Assembly (NCBI GenBank): GCA_963810815.1
Contig: CAWEPB010000006.1
Coordinates: 1 to 64,000 of the forward strand
Reading direction: 5' to 3'
From: CAVQWT01 sp963810815
GTDB lineage: Bacteria; Pseudomonadota; Gammaproteobacteria; Burkholderiales; Casimicrobiaceae
Length of the DNA stretch: 64,000 bases
In this document: in pieces, positions 17,273 through 24,607 of the stretch
Position numbering within the stretch: the stretch's first letter is position 1
How the letters are laid out: every line of letters begins with the position of its first letter
Translations under genes and position numbers: made by a program
Notes under the pieces: model-generated
What the model was told of the DNA's origin: nothing
The model's database searches: none
What the model saw: the letters and a program-made list of their open reading frames with translations, nothing else

Positions 17273-17686
17273 CTACATGCCGGGCACCGGCCGGCTGTCC
17301 TTGAACAGCAGGTAGCCGCGAATCACCCGGTAGAGCACCCAGATCGAGGTGACCGCCCACATCGCCAGCGCCACCGGTATGCCCAGCAGCGTGACGTACA
17401 GCAGGAAGCCGATGCAGCTCCAGAGGATCGACCACCAGAACGTCCGGATCAGCCAGCGCAGGTGCGAGGCGACCCAGGTGCCGGCGGCGTCGTCGCGTTT
17501 CACGTAGGCGATGATCACCGCGATGATCCCGACCAGGCCCAGCAGCGGCAGCGGCACCGCGACGCCGGACGAGGCGATCTGGGCAATCGCCGCCAGCGCG
17601 AACAGCGCGTAGACGAGCAGGGCGGCGGTCACCGGCGGTTGGGCGGCGGCCCCGGGGGCAGATCCCGGGGCGTCGTAGTCGGCCAT
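17273..17686 (-). CDS. DUF4870-type small membrane protein
   Basis: A 137-residue protein with four hydrophobic segments (residues about 20-42, 45-62, 75-95 and 100-122), an acidic N-terminus and a DUF4870/Tic20-like pattern (VIIAYVKRDDAAGTWVASHLRW, RGYLLFKDSRPVP). The function is unknown; the family sits in the inner membrane. It converges on dacB with a 21-bp gap and is divergent from the yqjD-like operon. Confidence 0.75.
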   Translation of the reverse strand: MADYDAPGSAPGAAAQPPVTAALLVYALFALAAIAQIASSGVAVPLPLLGLVGIIAVIIAYVKRDDAAGTWVASHLRWLIRTFWWSILWSCIGFLLYVTLLGIPVALAMWAVTSIWVLYRVIRGYLLFKDSRPVPGM

Positions 17687-17834
17687 GGCGGAAAGCTCCT
17701 CGAATCGAAAGCCGCGAAGCCGCGGCGAGACCGAATCTGCGGCCGGCGGCGGCCGGCGTCAAGACCGGGGGGGACGAACCGCGCCAGGACCCGACGGCGC
17801 CGGCGGGTGGCGCGACGGACGGGGCGAGCGCGCC

Positions 17835-17840
17835 TATAAT
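17835..17840 (+). promoter_or_regulatory. TATAAT -10 box of the yqjDEK-like operon
   Basis: A perfect TATAAT hexamer 61 nt before the ATG at 17902. The -35 region is GC-rich with no good match. The position fits transcription of the three genes to 18974. Confidence 0.5.
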
Positions 17841-17901
17841 GTCATTTGTTCCCGACCCGCGGCGCTGCCGCGGCAATCCTCAACCGACGACGGAGTTTCC
17901 C

Positions 17902-18213
17902 ATGTCTGCCAGCACCGACCGCACCCGCGACAAGATCGTCGACGAGTTTTCCACCATCGTCGGCGAAGCCGAAACACTGCTGAACAAGGCCGCCACCGAA
18001 ACGGGCGACAAGGCCCGCGACATCCGTTCGCAAGTCGAGGGCAAGCTGCTCTCCGCCAAGCTGCGCCTGCAGGAACTCGAAGGCCAGGCCGTCGACCGCG
18101 CCAAGGAAGCCGCGCGCGCAACCGACGACTTCGTCCACGATCATCCGTGGCAGTCGATCGGCGTCGCGGCCGCGATCGGCTTCGTCGCCGGCCTGCTGAT
18201 GAACCGCCGCTGA
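17902..18213 (+). CDS. yqjD: DUF883 family protein (YqjD/ElaB-like)
   Basis: A 103-residue protein: a charged, helical N-terminal part (VDEFSTIVGEAETLLNKAATETGDKARDIRSQVEG in character) and one C-terminal membrane helix ending GLLMNRR. E. coli YqjD and ElaB have this plan and are tail-anchored inner-membrane proteins that associate with ribosomes in stationary phase. The ATG at 17902 follows a weak CGGAG. Two further yqj-type genes follow, so this is a yqjD-yqjE-yqjK-like operon. Confidence 0.85.
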   Translation: MSASTDRTRDKIVDEFSTIVGEAETLLNKAATETGDKARDIRSQVEGKLLSAKLRLQELEGQAVDRAKEAARATDDFVHDHPWQSIGVAAAIGFVAGLLMNRR

Positions 18214-18268
18214 ATCGGCGTCACCTGTTCCGGCTGCGGTGTCGCCCCCGGCGACGCCGCCCGGCCGG

Positions 18269-18697
18269 ATGCGATCGGAAGCCGTGAATCCAACGCCCCC
18301 CCGCATTGCGGGCATTTCCGGCGCGCTGACGCGCCTGTCGGCGACGCTGCTGTCGCTGCTGCGCACGCGCGCCGAGCTCGCATCGGTCGAGTTCGCCGAG
18401 GAACGCGAGCGCGCGGTCGCGCGGTTGATCCTGATGATCATCGCGGCGGTCGCGTTCGGGTTCACCGCGCTCTTCGCCTCGATCCTGGTCGCGGCCTGGT
18501 ACTGGGACTCGCACCGACACGCGGCGATCGCCGGGGTGGCGCTGTTCTGGCTGGTCGCCGGGCTGCTGGCGCTGCTGCGGCTCCAGCAGCGACGGCAGAG
18601 CGACCCGAGGCCCTTCGCCGCGACGCTGGCCGAGCTCGAACGCGACCGGGCGTGGCTCGAGGCCCAGGTCGCGGCGAAGCAGGAACGCGCGGAGTGA
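18269..18697 (+). CDS. yqjE: YqjE-like phage-holin-family membrane protein
   Basis: A 142-residue protein with two membrane helices (LILMIIAAVAFGFTALFASIL and AAIAGVALFWLVAGLLALL) between charged helical ends. It matches the YqjE / phage holin superfamily III plan. Several starts are possible: GTG at 18239, ATG at 18269 or GTG at 18284. I use the ATG because the homologous region begins just after it. It lies between the yqjD-like and yqjK-like genes and ends 4 nt before the latter. Confidence 0.8.
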   Translation: MRSEAVNPTPPRIAGISGALTRLSATLLSLLRTRAELASVEFAEERERAVARLILMIIAAVAFGFTALFASILVAAWYWDSHRHAAIAGVALFWLVAGLLALLRLQQRRQSDPRPFAATLAELERDRAWLEAQVAAKQERAE

Positions 18698-18701
18698 CGC
18701 G

Positions 18702-18974
18702 ATGAGCAGCCGCCACGTCGAACTCGCCGAACGCCGCGCGCTGCTGGTCGCCCGCGCCGACCTCGAGCGGGCGCAGCTGTCGCTCGCCATGCACGATCTC
18801 CGGCGTGCCATCGCGCCGCCGCCGTCCCCCGAAGCCGCGGCGCGCGGCCGCAGCATCGCCGCGAAGCTGCTGCGCTTTGCCGTGCCGGTGCTGGGGGCGA
18901 CCCGCGCCGGTCGCTGGCTGCGCTTCGCGTCGATCGGCCTGACCGTCTACCGCATCGCGCGCGGCTGGCGCTGA
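18702..18974 (+). CDS. yqjK: YqjK-like small protein
   Basis: A 90-residue protein starting MSSRHVELAERRALLVARADLERAQLS, a coiled-coil-forming helix, and ending with a weakly hydrophobic helix (WLRFASIGLTVYRIARGWR). YqjK homologues follow yqjE in the same way. The function is unknown; it may be a partner of the two membrane proteins encoded before it. It converges on ubiD with 19 bp between stops. Confidence 0.75.
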   Translation: MSSRHVELAERRALLVARADLERAQLSLAMHDLRRAIAPPPSPEAAARGRSIAAKLLRFAVPVLGATRAGRWLRFASIGLTVYRIARGWR

Positions 18975-18993
18975 CCGCAGCGCCGGCCCTCCG

Positions 18994-20511
18994 CTACAGC
19001 CCCAGCTCGCGCCACAGCGCGTCGACGCGCGCCTTCACCGCCGCGTCCATCGCGATCGGCCGGCCCCACTCGCGCTGCGTCTCGCCGGGCCACTTGCTGG
19101 TCGCGTCGATGCCCATCTTGCTGCCGAGTCCCGCCACCGGCGACGCGAAGTCGAGGTAGTCGATCGGCGTCTGCTCGACGGTGGTCACGTCGCGCGCCGG
19201 GTCGACGCGCGTGGTCAGCGCCCAGATCACGTCCTTCCAGTCGCGGATGTCCACGTCGTCGTCGGTGACGATGATGAACTTGGTGTACATGAACTGGCGC
19301 AGGAAGCTCCAGACGCCGAACATCACGCGCTTGGCGTGCCCCGGGTACTGCTTCTTCAGCGACACGACGGCGAGCCGATAGCTGCAGCCTTCGGGCGGCA
19401 GGTAGAAGTCGGCGATCTCCGGGAACTGCTTCTGCAGCAGCGGCACGAACACCTCGTTGAGCGCGACGCCGAGGATCGCCGGCTCGTCGGGCGGCTTGCC
19501 GGTGTAGGTCGAGTGGTAGATCGGGTCGCGGCGCAGCGTGATGCGCTCGATGGTCAGCACCGGAAAGCGCTCGACCTCGTTGTAGTAGCCGGTGTGGTCG
19601 CCGAACGGGCCTTCGGCCGCGGTCTCGTAGCCGGTGGGGTCGTTCGCATCGGGCTGCAGGAAGCCCTCGAGCACGATCTCGGCGGTGGCCGGCACCTGCA
19701 GGTCGTGCGTGATGCAGTCGACGATCTCGGTGCGCGCGCCGCGCAGCAGGCCCGCGAACTGGTACTCGGACAGCGTGTCGGGCACCGGCGTGACGGCGCC
19801 GAGGATGGTCGCGGGGTCGGCGCCGAGCGCGACCGCGACCGGGAACGGCGTGCCCGGATGCGCGCGCGCGTGATCGCGGAAATCGAGCGCGCCGCCGCGG
19901 TGCGCGAGCCAGCGCATGATGACCTTGTTGCGTCCGATCACCTGCTGCCGGTAGATGCCGAGGTTCTGCCGCTTCTTGTGCGGGCCGCGCGTCACGGTCA
20001 GGCCCCAGGTGATCAGCGGCCCGACGTCGCCGGGCCAGCAGGTCTGCACCGGCAGCCGCGCCAGATCGACGTCGGCGCCCTCCCAGCGCACTTCCTGGCA
20101 CGGCGCGGAGCTGCGGACCTTCGGCGCCATGTCCAGCACCTTCATGAACACCGGCCGCGTGTTCTTCCACGCGTCGACCAGGCCCTTCGGCGGCTCGGGC
20201 TCCTTCAGGAACGCCAGCAGCCGGCCGACCTCGCGCAGGCTCTCGGCCCAGTTCGCGGGATCGGCGCCCATCGCGCGGGCGACGCGCTGCGGCGTGCCGA
20301 AGAGGTTGCCCAGCACGGGAATCGTGCCGCCCGCCGGCGACCGGAAGTCGCCCTTCGGCCGCTCGAACAGCAGCGCCGGCCCGCCGGCCTTGAGCACGCG
20401 GTCGCAGAGTTCCGTCATCTCCAGCCGCGGGTCGACCTCGGCGGCGACGCGCTTGAGCTCGCCGACGGCCTCGAGCTGGGCGATGAAGTCGCGGAGATCG
20501 TGGTATTTCAT
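18994..20511 (-). CDS. ubiD: 4-hydroxy-3-polyprenylbenzoate decarboxylase
   Basis: A 505-residue UbiD-family decarboxylase that uses prenylated FMN to decarboxylate the ubiquinone precursor. Diagnostic parts are MKYHDLRDFIAQLE at the start, IPVLGNLFGTPQRVARAMG, TWGLTVTRGP, NLGIYRQQVIGRN, RWLAHRGGA, EGPFGDHTGYYN and VDVRIRDW-type metal-site strands (DDVDIRDWKDVIWA). Length matches the family. ubiA is about 8 kb away on the same strand; ubiX is not in the window. Confidence 0.95.
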   Translation of the reverse strand: MKYHDLRDFIAQLEAVGELKRVAAEVDPRLEMTELCDRVLKAGGPALLFERPKGDFRSPAGGTIPVLGNLFGTPQRVARAMGADPANWAESLREVGRLLAFLKEPEPPKGLVDAWKNTRPVFMKVLDMAPKVRSSAPCQEVRWEGADVDLARLPVQTCWPGDVGPLITWGLTVTRGPHKKRQNLGIYRQQVIGRNKVIMRWLAHRGGALDFRDHARAHPGTPFPVAVALGADPATILGAVTPVPDTLSEYQFAGLLRGARTEIVDCITHDLQVPATAEIVLEGFLQPDANDPTGYETAAEGPFGDHTGYYNEVERFPVLTIERITLRRDPIYHSTYTGKPPDEPAILGVALNEVFVPLLQKQFPEIADFYLPPEGCSYRLAVVSLKKQYPGHAKRVMFGVWSFLRQFMYTKFIIVTDDDVDIRDWKDVIWALTTRVDPARDVTTVEQTPIDYLDFASPVAGLGSKMGIDATSKWPGETQREWGRPIAMDAAVKARVDALWRELGL

Positions 20512-20653
20512 CGGCGGGGCTGGACGAGGGTGGCGGGACTGGACGAGGACGGCGGATCGGGGATCAGGCTGCGAGGCGGTTCGCGGGCCGCCCGGAGGCG
20601 GGGGCGCGACCGCACGATGTTAGCAAAGGCCGCCGCTCCCCGTGCCGCCGCCG

Positions 20654-22327
20654 CTAGAACAAGCCGACGATGCGGCCGTCGTCGGTGACGTCGATCTGCG
20701 CCGCCGACGGCACCTTCGGCAGGCCCGGCATCGTCATGACGTCGCCGCAGACCATGACGACGAACTGCGCGCCGGCGGCGAGCCGCACCTCGCGGATGTT
20801 GAGCACGTGCCCCGACGGCGCGCCGTGCAGCAGCGGATCGGTCGAGAACGAATACTGCGTCTTGGCGATGCACACCGGATAGCGCCCGTAGCCCTCGGCC
20901 TGCAGCTCGCGGATGCGCGCGCGGACCTTGCTGTCGGCGGTCACTTCGGACGCCCCGTAGATCGTCGTCGCGATCTTGCTCACCTTGTCCCACAGCGTGT
21001 CGGCGTCGTCGTAGACGAAGCGGAAGTCGCCGGGCACGCGGTCGATGGTGTCGACCACGGCGCGCGCGAGGTCCTCGGCACCGGCGCCGCCGTCGGCCCA
21101 GTGCCTGGCGACGACCACCGGCGCGTCGTGGTGCGCGATCTTGCGCCGCAGCAGCGCGATCTCGGCATCGGTGTCGGTGGCGAAATGGTTGATCGCGACC
21201 ACGCAGGGCAGGCCGTAGTGGACGCGCACGTTGTTGAGGTGCCGCTCGAGGTTGGCCACGCCCTTCTCCAGCGCCGTCAGGTTCTCGCGGGCGAGATCGT
21301 CGACCGCCACGCCGCCGTGGAACTTGAGCGCGCGCACCGTCGCGACCAGCACCACGACGTCGGGCCGCAGTCCCGACTTGCGGCACTTGATGTCGATGAA
21401 CTTCTCGGCGCCGAGGTCCGCGCCGAACCCGGCCTCGGTGACGACGTAGTCGGCGAGCTTCAGGCCCGCCCGCGTCGCGATCACCGAGTTGCAGCCGTGC
21501 GCGATGTTGCCGAACGGCCCGCCGTGGATCAGCGCCGGGTTGTTCTCGAGCGTCTGCACCAGGTTCGGCTTGATCGCGTCGCGCAGCAGCGCCGCCATCG
21601 CACCGTGCGCACCCAGGTCGCGCGCGTGCACGGGCTTGCGGTCGCGGGTGTAGCCGACGACGATGTCGGCGAGCCGCGCCTTCAGGTCCGCCAGCGAGTC
21701 GGCGAGGCAGAAGATCGCCATCACCTCGGACGCCACGACGATGTCGAAGCCGTCCTGGCGCGGGTAGCCGTTGGCGGGACCGCCCAGCGACACGTTGATC
21801 TCGCGCAGCGCGCGGTCGTTCATGTCGACCACGCGCTTCCAGGTGATGCGGCGCACGTCGATGCCGAGCGCGTTGCCGTGGTGGATGTGGTTGTCGATCA
21901 GCGCCGCCAGCAGGTTGTTGGCCACGCCGATGGCGTTGAAGTCGCCGGTGAAGTGCAGGTTGATGTCCTCCATCGGCACCACCTGCGCGTAGCCGCCGCC
22001 CGCCGCCCCGCCCTTCATCCCGAACACCGGCCCGAGCGAAGGCTCGCGCAGGCAGATCACCGCCTTCTTCCCGATGCGATTGAGCGCGTCGCCGAGGCCC
22101 ACGACGGTCGTCGTCTTGCCCTCGCCCGCCGGCGTGGGGCTGATCGCCGACACCAGCACCAGCCGGCCGTCGGGGCGCCCGGCGAGGCCGGAGAGCCAGT
22201 CGAGCGAGATCTTGCCCTTGGTCCGGCCGTAGGGCTCGATCGCCTCGTCGGGAATGCCGAGCCGGGCGGCGATGGCCGCGATCGGCAGCAGCTTCGCCTG
22301 CTGCGCGATGTCGATGTCGGTGAGCAT
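20654..22327 (-). CDS. fhs: Formate-tetrahydrofolate ligase
   Basis: A 557-residue ATP-dependent enzyme that makes 10-formyl-tetrahydrofolate from formate. It has the P-loop TPAGEGKTT near residue 65, REPSLGPVFGMKGGAAGGG, EDINLHFTGD, NLLAALIDNHIHHGN, and ENNPALIHGGPFGNIAHGCNS. The length is standard. Its ATG has GGGAGG upstream. No one-carbon partner (folD, formate dehydrogenase) is adjacent, so it may feed purine and formyl-Met synthesis or formate assimilation. Confidence 0.96.
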   Translation of the reverse strand: MLTDIDIAQQAKLLPIAAIAARLGIPDEAIEPYGRTKGKISLDWLSGLAGRPDGRLVLVSAISPTPAGEGKTTTVVGLGDALNRIGKKAVICLREPSLGPVFGMKGGAAGGGYAQVVPMEDINLHFTGDFNAIGVANNLLAALIDNHIHHGNALGIDVRRITWKRVVDMNDRALREINVSLGGPANGYPRQDGFDIVVASEVMAIFCLADSLADLKARLADIVVGYTRDRKPVHARDLGAHGAMAALLRDAIKPNLVQTLENNPALIHGGPFGNIAHGCNSVIATRAGLKLADYVVTEAGFGADLGAEKFIDIKCRKSGLRPDVVVLVATVRALKFHGGVAVDDLARENLTALEKGVANLERHLNNVRVHYGLPCVVAINHFATDTDAEIALLRRKIAHHDAPVVVARHWADGGAGAEDLARAVVDTIDRVPGDFRFVYDDADTLWDKVSKIATTIYGASEVTADSKVRARIRELQAEGYGRYPVCIAKTQYSFSTDPLLHGAPSGHVLNIREVRLAAGAQFVVMVCGDVMTMPGLPKVPSAAQIDVTDDGRIVGLF

Positions 22328-22429
22328 GCTGCATCCTCCCTGCCGGCGCCGCCGTGGCGGGGCCGGTCGTTGTGAGTCGCCCGCCGGGTTGCGGCGGGGT
22401 TCGGCGGGTTTTCCTGCCGGCGCGGTTCG

Positions 22430-23215
22430 CTACACCACCGGATTCGCGCCGCCGTCCATCGGCACGATCGCGCCGGTGACGTAGCTCGCCTGGTCCGACG
22501 CGAGGAACAGCGCGACGCGCGCGACTTCCTCCGGCGTGCCGAGCCGCCCCAGCGGCAGCTTCGCCTGCGCGCGCGCGAGCAGCTCCTCCGGGGTCAGCCC
22601 CGTCATCTTCGCCTCGACGGCGAGGCCTTCCTGCACGCGCCCGGTCAGCGTGCCGCCCGGGTTGATGCCGTTGACGCGCACGCCCTTGGGCCCGTAGGCG
22701 GCGGCGAGTCCGGTCGTCGCCAGCATCAGCGCCGCGTTGGCGGCGCCGCCGGGCAGGTGGACGGGGTTGGCGACCTTGCCGCCGGCGCCGATGATGTTGA
22801 CGATCGCGCCGCGGCCGCGCGCGGCCATCCGCTTGATCACGATGTCGGTGGGATGGATGTAGCTGAAGAACTTGGCGTCCATCGCCGCGTGCCAGGCGAC
22901 CGCGTCGAGGTCGGCGGGCGCGTAGCGTTTCGCCGCACCGGCCGAATTGACGAGCACGTCGATCGGCCCCAGCCGGGCCTCGATGTCGTCGATCGCCGCC
23001 AGCGCCGCCGTGGCGTCGACCAGGTCGGCGACGACGGCCAGCGGCGGATGCGCCGACGCGGGCAGGCCCGCGAGCGCGGCGTCGAGGTTGGCGCGGCTGC
23101 GCGAGATCAGCGCCACCCGCGCGCCTTCGGCGAGGAAGGCCGCGGCGCAGGCGAGGCCGATGCCCTTGCTGGCGCCGGTGACCGCGACGACGCGGCCGGC
23201 AAGTCCGAGGTCCAT
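22430..23215 (-). CDS. SDR-fold protein lacking the catalytic Ser-Tyr-Lys
   Basis: A 261-residue protein with a clear SDR fold: cofactor motif TGASKGIG, NSAG, and a C-terminal MDGGANPVV. The usual active site is missing. Where Ser is expected the sequence reads IIGAGGK, and the YxxxK position reads PGGAANAAL, so Tyr and Lys are replaced. It could bind NAD(P) without classical dehydrogenase chemistry or use other residues. The TAAGAT box at 23242-23247 on this strand suits a promoter. The gene is divergent from an MFS carrier. Confidence 0.8.
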   Translation of the reverse strand: MDLGLAGRVVAVTGASKGIGLACAAAFLAEGARVALISRSRANLDAALAGLPASAHPPLAVVADLVDATAALAAIDDIEARLGPIDVLVNSAGAAKRYAPADLDAVAWHAAMDAKFFSYIHPTDIVIKRMAARGRGAIVNIIGAGGKVANPVHLPGGAANAALMLATTGLAAAYGPKGVRVNGINPGGTLTGRVQEGLAVEAKMTGLTPEELLARAQAKLPLGRLGTPEEVARVALFLASDQASYVTGAIVPMDGGANPVV

Positions 23216-23305
23216 GGCAGGTTTCTCCGGGAAGGGGCCCCATCTTATCCAAACGCGGGGCCGGCTGCCCGGGCGAATCGCGCGCCCGGATTTGGTGCGC
23301 GCCGC

Positions 23306-23311
23306 TACAAT
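23306..23311 (+). promoter_or_regulatory. -10 box of the MFS gene, leaderless geometry
   Basis: TACAAT ends 5 nt before ATG 23317, within the sequence GCTACAATGCCGGATGG. No ribosome-binding site fits in the gap, so translation of a leaderless mRNA is expected. Confidence 0.5.
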
Positions 23312-23316
23312 GCCGG

Positions 23317-24594
23317 ATGGCCACCGCCCCGCTGCGCCCGCACGACGGCGCGTTCGTCCGCACCCGCCGCGTCGTGTTCGGGATCGTGCTGGCGAGCTTC
23401 GTGCTGTCGTTCTTCCACCGCACGGCGCCGGCGGCGATCGCCGGCGAGCTGACCCGCGCGTTCTCGATCAACGCCGCGGTGCTGGGCACGCTGGCGGCGA
23501 CCTACTTCTACGTCTACACGCTGCTGCAGATCCCCGTCGGCGTGCTCGCCGACACGCTGGGGCCGCGGCGCATCCTGGCCGGCGGGTCGCTGGTCGCCGC
23601 GGCCGGCTCGCTGCTGTTCGCGCTGGCGCCGGCGTGGGAACTCGCCGCGGCGGGCCGCACGCTGGTCGGCATCGGCGTCGCCGTTGCGTTCATCGCCATC
23701 CTCAAGATCTCGGCGGTGTGGTTTCCCGCCAACCGCTTCGCGACGCTCAACGGCGTGACCATGTTCGCCGGCAACCTGGGCGCGGTGATCGCCGGCGCGC
23801 CGCTGGCGTGGCTGGTCACGCAGACCTCGTGGCGCGCGGTGTTCGTGGCGCTGGCGCTGCTGTCGGCGGCGCTGGGGATCGCGACCTGGCTGATGGTGCG
23901 CGACCGGCCCCAGGACCGCGGCTTCGCGCCGGTGAGTGCGCCGGCCGCGCCGGGGGCGGCCAGGGTCGCGTGGACCGCGGCGCTGGCACGGGTGCTCGCG
24001 AACCCTGCCACCTGGCCGGGCTTCTTCGTCAACGTCGGCATCGGCGGCAGCTACCTCGCGTTCGCGGGGCTGTGGGCGGTGCCGTGGCTGGTCGAGACGC
24101 ACGGCATGGAGCGCGTGACCGCGGCGCAGCACGGCAGCCTGCTGCTGCTGGGCGTCGCGTTCGGCTCCCTCGTCGTCGGCATCGTCTCGGACCGGCTGGG
24201 CAGCCGGCGCGGCGTGATGCGCGCGTATGCGTTCCTCTACGCGCTGTCGTGGCTGCCGTGGCTGCTGCACGTCGAGTGGCCGCTCGCCGCGACGCTGGCG
24301 TGGTTCTTCGTCATGGGCCTGCTCATTCCGGGCTTCACGCTGTCGTGGACGGTGGCCAAGGAAGTGAACCGTCCCGAGCATTCCGGCATCGCGACCTCGG
24401 TCGTCAACGTCGGGATCTTCCTCGGCACGGGGATCCTGCAGCCGCTGGTGGGCTGGGTGCTCGACCGCGGTCGCGCCGCCGGCGACGTCGCCGCCGCGTG
24501 GGACCGCGGGATGCTGCTGCTGGCGGGCGCCGCGGCGCTGGGCGCGCTGGCGACGCTCACCGTCCGCGAAGCGCGGAAGCCGGGCGCGACGTGA
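23317..24594 (+). CDS. MFS transporter (UhpC/glycerol-3-phosphate type antiporter family)
   Basis: A 425-residue twelve-helix major facilitator. The first loop (GVLADTLGPRRILAGG) is the MFS signature between helices 2 and 3, and GSLVVGIVSDRLGSRRGVM is its repeat in the second half. SFFHRTAPAAIAGEL is typical of the anion:cation symporter branch seen in proteobacteria. The substrate is not predictable from context; its neighbours are an odd SDR and a SulP transporter. The stop is 13 nt before the SulP start, so these two may be one unit. Confidence 0.8.
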   Translation: MATAPLRPHDGAFVRTRRVVFGIVLASFVLSFFHRTAPAAIAGELTRAFSINAAVLGTLAATYFYVYTLLQIPVGVLADTLGPRRILAGGSLVAAAGSLLFALAPAWELAAAGRTLVGIGVAVAFIAILKISAVWFPANRFATLNGVTMFAGNLGAVIAGAPLAWLVTQTSWRAVFVALALLSAALGIATWLMVRDRPQDRGFAPVSAPAAPGAARVAWTAALARVLANPATWPGFFVNVGIGGSYLAFAGLWAVPWLVETHGMERVTAAQHGSLLLLGVAFGSLVVGIVSDRLGSRRGVMRAYAFLYALSWLPWLLHVEWPLAATLAWFFVMGLLIPGFTLSWTVAKEVNRPEHSGIATSVVNVGIFLGTGILQPLVGWVLDRGRAAGDVAAAWDRGMLLLAGAAALGALATLTVREARKPGAT

Positions 24595-24607
24595 CGACAC
24601 CGGCGGC

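Noticed and set aside
15667..17304. Antisense or alternate-frame proteins over dacB
   Set aside because: They are compositional shadows; dacB carries all three catalytic motifs in the chosen frame.
22328..22429. A tetrahydrofolate riboswitch before fhs
   Set aside because: Only GC-rich repeats are visible, with no recognisable folate aptamer core; a normal Shine-Dalgarno sequence is present.
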